Source: an uncultured Treponema sp.
GTDB lineage: Bacteria; Spirochaetota; Spirochaetia; Treponematales; Treponemataceae
Direction: 5' to 3'
Length of the DNA: 10,323 nt
NCBI GenBank assembly: GCA_934699065.1
Contig: CAKUWD010000098.1
Location: forward strand, 1 to 10,323
Shown: positions 6,539 through 10,323 of the stretch, in pieces
Layout of the letters: every line of letters begins with the position of its first letter
Position numbering within the stretch: position 1 is the stretch's first letter
Position numbers and translations under genes: made by a program
Notes under the pieces: model-generated
Database searches by the model: none
What the model was told of the DNA's origin: nothing
The model's input: only the letters and a program-made list of their open reading frames with translations

Positions 6539-7714
6539 TTAAAATTCGCCTTCCTCAATGTGACCGAATTCACAGATTACTTTTGTTAGAGTTGCATGTT
6601 CTATCTGTTCGAGTGTGTTTCCAATATGTTTATAGAGTTTGATTTCACCCGTTCCTGAACCACCTTCAAGAAGATTCAAAACCTTACGCTTGCCTTCCGG
6701 AAGTTCAATGGTTCTGTTATTAAGCTCTCGAATTTTGCAGAAGACATCAATATCAATTACCCATTCCTTACTGTTAAGGCTGACACTCCAGTGTAAAAGA
6801 TTTTCTTCGGGATTTTCTGTTTCCGGCATTTGTGTACAATCCCAGACAACAGAGAACTGACGTTTCGAACCATCTGCACAAAGCTCAATATCAGTATCTT
6901 CAAATTTTCCTATGAAGGAAACTCTCTCATCAAAAATTCCATTTACTGCAAAAGAAGACTCAAAAAGAGTTTTTCCTGAAATAACACTTGTAAGATTTGC
7001 AGAAGAAAGATGGAAATATGGCTCAGGTATTCCTTTCCCCCAGAATCTTTCAGAATAACCAGAGCAGCGTCTTGGATCAACAGCATATTCAGTACCATCA
7101 AAATGAATAGTTCCAGAAAACTCTGTCTGAAGACCAAAAGGAAACCATCTGATTAAATCTGATTTATAACCGTTTTTATAATCCTTCTTGATTGTGTAAG
7201 AAAGATCCCACTTTGCATAGCCCGAATCACACAAAAGCTCAGGGTGTGCAGCTTTTTCTTCTTCCGGGACATTTATAAAACCACCAATTTTATTTTCATT
7301 AAAATATTTATTATCTACAATGATTTCAAAAGGTTTGTTATTAAATTTAACCTGTTTTACAGGATAATATGAACAAAGCTGTTTACCTTCTTTTCCGAAA
7401 GAACCAATTCTTACAGCGCAGTAAGAAGGCTGTACAATTTCTTCAGTAGAAATACTTTTCGCAGAATCAGTACCGGCAAGAGCGTACTGTAAATCATCTG
7501 CAGAAATATTGACACGCGGCTTAAAGCCTAGCTGAACAGCCTCTACAGATGTCCATGCATTAAGCATCTCAAACTCAATATAGAACATCTGTTCTGCACC
7601 TGAAAAAGTATTTACAGCATTAAAAACAAAACGCCAGTTATTAATACCAAGTTTTTTCTTTGCGCCTGTAAATCCGAATTTATAATCGTTTGATATCTTT
7701 GTGTTCGAGTTCAT
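6539..7714 (-). CDS. Hypothetical protein, possibly lipocalin/tocopherol-cyclase-like (DUF2804-type), 391 aa
   Basis: No signal peptide or membrane segment is visible, so it is probably cytoplasmic. The sequence is rich in beta strands with many Trp, Tyr and Phe residues. The most telling segment is residues 195-236: a strand pair (FSGTIHFDGTEYAVD) followed by GYSERFWGKGIPEPYFHL. This resembles the layout 'short strand with DG-x-x-Y, then GY-E-x-x-W-G-x-x-x-P' found in tocopherol-cyclase-like and AttH/CrtC-like double-lipocalin proteins. These bind hydrophobic ligands; whether this one does is inference. Treponemes carry proteins of this size annotated only as DUF2804, which would also fit. 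Ribosome binding site AAAGG (7722-7726) lies 7 bases before the ATG, supporting the start. Terminators on both sides show that it is a single-gene unit. Its substrate and function are unknown. Confidence 0.75.
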   Translation of the reverse strand: MNSNTKISNDYKFGFTGAKKKLGINNWRFVFNAVNTFSGAEQMFYIEFEMLNAWTSVEAVQLGFKPRVNISADDLQYALAGTDSAKSISTEEIVQPSYCAVRIGSFGKEGKQLCSYYPVKQVKFNNKPFEIIVDNKYFNENKIGGFINVPEEEKAAHPELLCDSGYAKWDLSYTIKKDYKNGYKSDLIRWFPFGLQTEFSGTIHFDGTEYAVDPRRCSGYSERFWGKGIPEPYFHLSSANLTSVISGKTLFESSFAVNGIFDERVSFIGKFEDTDIELCADGSKRQFSVVWDCTQMPETENPEENLLHWSVSLNSKEWVIDIDVFCKIRELNNRTIELPEGKRKVLNLLEGGSGTGEIKLYKHIGNTLEQIEHATLTKVICEFGHIEEGEF

Positions 7715-7735
7715 TTAAAAACCTTTATAAGAAAC

Positions 7736-7775
7736 CTATTCTCTTATATTTTCGACATTTAACAATAAAACTTAA
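7736..7775 (-). promoter_or_regulatory. Possible promoter of the 391-aa gene
   Basis: Because a terminator ends just upstream (7786-7831), this gene needs its own promoter in the remaining spacer. On the minus strand TATAAG (7743-7748) is a good -10 candidate and would give a leader of about 20 bases carrying the AAAGG site. No convincing -35 lies 16-18 bases before it. Confidence 0.28.
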
Positions 7776-7785
7776 TCTGTAAAAT

Positions 7786-7831
7786 AAAAAAAGCCGTCTG
7801 AATCATTAAGATTCATGGACAGCTTTTTTTT
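7786..7831 (-). terminator. Intrinsic terminator after the 72-aa gene
   Basis: The arms AAAAAAAGCCGTCTGAAT (7786-7803) and the T-rich right arm to 7831 pair as A7-GC with GC-T7, then GTC with GAC after one C-A mismatch, then TGAAT with ATTCA past a 2-base bulge, around a 7-base loop. Long A and T tracts on both sides make it potentially bidirectional. It begins about 46 bases after the stop at 7878 on the minus strand. Confidence 0.8.
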
Positions 7832-7877
7832 ATAAATATCAAATACTTTTTGCTGATTAATGAATTAAAAAACAGAA

Positions 7878-8096
7878 TTACTTAAAGAGTTTATTAATTG
7901 ACTTATCAAGTTCTTTCTGCTCTTCCGGGAAATTGTCGTTTAAGTACTCAAAGCACTCTACGGCTGCACGCTGTGCATGCTCATACCAGATTTCATAAAG
8001 CTCATTTTTAAGTTCTCCACCAGGAAAAGGTGCACCCTGAACATCAGAAACCAGGTCTCTAAGCATTTTTACACACTGTTTAGTTTTTTTATCCAT
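7878..8096 (-). CDS. Small hypothetical protein, 72 aa
   Basis: I do not recognise this protein. It is predicted to be soluble and mostly helical: KKTKQCVKMLRDLVSDVQG, a Pro/Gly turn (APFPGG), ELKNELYEIWYEHAQRAAVECFEYLND, and a charged end (PEEQKELDKSINKLFK). It has two Cys, no signal peptide and no membrane segment. That it is real is supported by a strong ribosome binding site (GAAAGGAGA, with AGGAG at 8106-8110, 9 bases before ATG), a dedicated terminator downstream, and placement in an otherwise empty stretch. It starts 42 bases after the peptidase stop with no terminator between, so it can be co-transcribed. A possible promoter at the end of the peptidase gene could also let it be expressed alone. 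A partner or regulator role for the peptidase is only a guess from position. Confidence 0.8.
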   Translation of the reverse strand: MDKKTKQCVKMLRDLVSDVQGAPFPGGELKNELYEIWYEHAQRAAVECFEYLNDNFPEEQKELDKSINKLFK

Positions 8097-8137
8097 AACT
8101 TTTATCTCCTTTCTTAATTATGGAATCCGATAGAAAA

Positions 8138-8166
8138 ATTATAGCGGAATTTTAATATTATTTCCA
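8138..8166 (-). promoter_or_regulatory. Candidate internal promoter for the 72-aa gene
   Basis: On the minus strand TGGAAA (8161-8166; 4 of 6 matches to TTGACA) and a perfect TATAAT (8138-8143) are exactly 17 bases apart. The -10 overlaps the stop codon of the peptidase gene, and transcription would start near 8131, giving a leader of about 35 bases with the strong AGGAG. In AT-rich DNA such matches also occur by chance. Confidence 0.4.
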
Positions 8167-10322
8167 GCAAATTTATCTGTTTTACCAGTTTTATTACAAA
8201 AAACAGCCTTAGAGCATTTTTTGACAGCAGCTTCATAAATTCTATCTGCAGCTTTTTCAACATCATCTTCTGTAACTGCAAGAATATTATCAATTCGTTT
8301 CTGTCTAAAATCCTGAGGATTTGCATAGAGCATACCTTCAAAGCTGCGCGCTCCGCGGTCTTTAGGGCAGGCAGGAACAATCGCATTTCCATAAGCGGCT
8401 ACAATTGTTTTTTCAACTTCTTCCTGAGGAATCGGTGTACTGCAAAGCTCCTTTAGAGACTGAAGATAAACATCTATAGATTTTTCCGGAGTAGGATCCC
8501 GATAAGTTGTCATAATAATCTGCTTTTCAATATTGTCTACAAAGCAGTTTGCTCCATATGCTCCACCTGTTGTTCTGATTTTATCCCAAAGGGTGTGACT
8601 CGAAATCCATGCGGCAAAAATATTTTCCGCGGCAGCTTCTTTTGTAAGATATTCTGATGCAGGAGTAATAGCCGCTGCATAACCAGTCTGGCCGGCAACA
8701 TTAATAACCTGAAGCTTATCCGATTCAGCTTCGCTGAACTGGCTCACATACCGCGCCAATTCCTCTTTTGAATATGAATGTCCAGGTAAAAGTTTTGTAA
8801 TTCCCGCATTCTTAGCAAAAGCCTCGATAAGAGGTCGGAGTGTTTTGAGAGATTCTTCATCTGCTGTAATATGAATTATTCCGCCAGATTTCAGGCATTC
8901 TGCATACATATAGGCAAATGTTTTTAAGAGCTTTTTTGCCCCACTCTTTTTATAATCTGCTACGGTTTTAAGCTGGCTCACACCCCACATTATTTCATTT
9001 AAAGCAAGGTTAGCACTCCAGGAAGCACGGGCACGCTTTTGGGCATAATCGCGGCCATTGGAAATAATGCTGTTTTTCTTTTCTGCTTTAAGTTCGCCAA
9101 TCAGAGTTTCCAGATGCCTGTAATCATCAAAATCCATCTTCGTGATTATTTCTGCAAGCATATTCAAAGCTTCTTCTGCACGCTCGGTAAGAGCCTTACA
9201 AATAAGACCAATCCAGTTACGGCCGCAGAAGTTATAGTTACGATATTTCTCTGCCTCTGTTCTGCACTCCGGAGCATCGCTAATTGCCCCGCAAAGAGTA
9301 CGACCCCAAATATCCCCCATAACACAGGAAGATTCTGAAGTACAGGTATCCCAGCCTTTACCGTTCCAGCCAAGATTTGTAATAACGTCTGCAAGGAAAG
9401 GAACATACTGAATATATTGAGGTTCAAGATTATCAAAAGGGAATAAAACATCAATATAGAAAATACCGTTTGTATCTTCCTTACTTATAAAAAGCGGAAC
9501 ATCTGAACCATCAGCCCCCTTTACAAATTCCAGATCTGTATGCGGTATATCAATTATTGGATTGAGTTCGCTCAATTTAGTCGTTGGAATACATGCCGTC
9601 TCCGCAGCAGTCTCAATATGCTGCTGATAAGCATGCAGTTCGTCGAGGTCCTTTTTGAGCTGCTCCCTGTCTAAAGTTTTTTCAAGTTTTGAAATCAAAG
9701 AAGCCTCAGCTTCTTCCCTTTCCTTAAAATATTTATCCGACGGTTCAGAAACAAATTTTACCTTTACAGCGTCTGTATCCAAAAAATATTTTTTTATAAG
9801 TTTTTTTGTATAATCCGGATCAGACCGAAGTGCAGTCTTAACCTTTTCAAAAGAAGAAATAGGATTCAACTGACTTGCACAGGCATCCCCATTGCACCAG
9901 CCCTTAAGAGCTTTTTCCATAAGCTGAATAGAAAATGGGCCCCAATAGCGGTTTACTTCGCGCAGGGCAAAATCAATTCCCATAACGGCAGAATCAATAT
10001 CCTGCTGTGAGACACCCTTTTCGTAAATATCTTCAAGTGTATTTTCAACAAGCCTGAAGACTTTTTCTTCGTTTCTTTTTTTTACTCCCCAAAGTCCTGC
10101 TGTGTAGAACTCTTCCTTAAACTGTCCAAAACTCTGAAACTGAACATCATCTCCAAGTTTTGAATCCTTTAAAGCACGTGAAAGCGGAGAACTGTCATTG
10201 CCGCAAAGAGCCTCACTGAGGAAATATTTTTCCATGTCAGCTTTGCCCGAATACCAGTTAAGGCTGACAAAGCTTCCTGTAGAGCCTGTTTCAGGCGCAT
10301 ATGTTTTTATGCTTTTTGATTC
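8139..10322 (-). CDS. M16C (insulinase/presequence-protease-like) metallopeptidase, 5'-truncated
   Basis: These are the C-terminal 727 residues of a large clam-shaped zinc peptidase of family M16C (PreP type, normally about 1000 residues), which degrades peptides inside a closed chamber. The frame is open to the right edge, so the ATG at 10235 is internal; residues before it (PETGSTGSFVSLNWYSGKAD) continue the family pattern. The inverted zinc motif HxxEH would lie in the missing N-terminal 250-300 residues. In fragment numbering: SSPLSRALKDSKLGDD near 44-59 is typical of the end of the first half; a charged helical linker lies near 195-240; a second catalytic-like half follows, ending with the conserved R583-TTGGAYG (586-590) and TYRDP near 606-610, which in this family bind substrate backbone and shape the active site. 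No signal peptide can be judged from here. The 72-aa gene follows after 42 bases. M16C assignment is firm; exact substrate and location are unknown. Confidence 0.92.
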   Translation of the reverse strand, partial: ESKSIKTYAPETGSTGSFVSLNWYSGKADMEKYFLSEALCGNDSSPLSRALKDSKLGDDVQFQSFGQFKEEFYTAGLWGVKKRNEEKVFRLVENTLEDIYEKGVSQQDIDSAVMGIDFALREVNRYWGPFSIQLMEKALKGWCNGDACASQLNPISSFEKVKTALRSDPDYTKKLIKKYFLDTDAVKVKFVSEPSDKYFKEREEAEASLISKLEKTLDREQLKKDLDELHAYQQHIETAAETACIPTTKLSELNPIIDIPHTDLEFVKGADGSDVPLFISKEDTNGIFYIDVLFPFDNLEPQYIQYVPFLADVITNLGWNGKGWDTCTSESSCVMGDIWGRTLCGAISDAPECRTEAEKYRNYNFCGRNWIGLICKALTERAEEALNMLAEIITKMDFDDYRHLETLIGELKAEKKNSIISNGRDYAQKRARASWSANLALNEIMWGVSQLKTVADYKKSGAKKLLKTFAYMYAECLKSGGIIHITADEESLKTLRPLIEAFAKNAGITKLLPGHSYSKEELARYVSQFSEAESDKLQVINVAGQTGYAAAITPASEYLTKEAAAENIFAAWISSHTLWDKIRTTGGAYGANCFVDNIEKQIIMTTYRDPTPEKSIDVYLQSLKELCSTPIPQEEVEKTIVAAYGNAIVPACPKDRGARSFEGMLYANPQDFRQKRIDNILAVTEDDVEKAADRIYEAAVKKCSKAVFCNKTGKTDKFAGNNIKIPL

Positions 10323-10323
10323 T

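Noticed and set aside
8114..8392. Minus-strand frame overlapping the end of the peptidase gene and the start of the spacer
   Set aside because: It is out of frame with the conserved peptidase, Leu/Lys-rich, and lacks a good ribosome binding site; the 72-aa gene explains the following space better.
1..10323. CRISPR array, tRNA/rRNA genes, insertion sequences, toxin-antitoxin or defence genes
   Set aside because: No regularly spaced repeats, cloverleaf sequences, transposase motifs or paired small genes of known type were seen on either strand.

Overview
The window looks like a piece of a Treponema-type spirochaete chromosome, probably a gut or rumen commensal treponeme. This is inferred from the gene set and from moderate-to-low GC with AT-rich spacers. 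The set includes a class A penicillin-binding protein with a Cys-containing C-terminal tail, an orphan ParB N-terminal-domain protein, a small outer-membrane-like barrel protein, RlmJ, ClpB, and an M16C insulinase-family peptidase. Species cannot be named from the sequence alone.

Layout: bases 2-3739 carry four plus-strand genes: the 3' part of a class A PBP, a ParB-domain protein, an exported barrel-like protein, and rlmJ. The ParB-domain gene and the exported-protein gene overlap by 4 bases (ATGA), and rlmJ follows after 18 bases, so these three look like one transcription unit. Bases 3766-10322 carry four minus-strand genes: clpB, a lipocalin/tocopherol-cyclase-like protein of unknown function, a 72-residue hypothetical protein, and a peptidase cut off by the right edge. 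rlmJ and clpB converge with only 26 bases between them. Coding density is high. The longest spacers are about 187 bases (6352-6538) and 163 bases (7715-7877), and each holds a strong hairpin terminator plus a possible promoter. No stretch over 300 bases lacks a gene.

How the genes relate: most are housekeeping genes for cell-wall synthesis (PBP), ribosome modification (RlmJ), protein disaggregation (ClpB) and peptide degradation (M16C). The terminators divide the minus-strand block into three units: peptidase plus 72-residue protein, the lipocalin-like gene alone, and clpB alone. I see no tRNA, rRNA, CRISPR array, insertion sequence, toxin-antitoxin pair or recognisable defence system. The least explained parts are the orphan ParB-domain/barrel gene pair, the lipocalin-like protein, and the 72-residue protein with its possible internal promoter. 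I do not see convincing evidence of a new multi-gene system.
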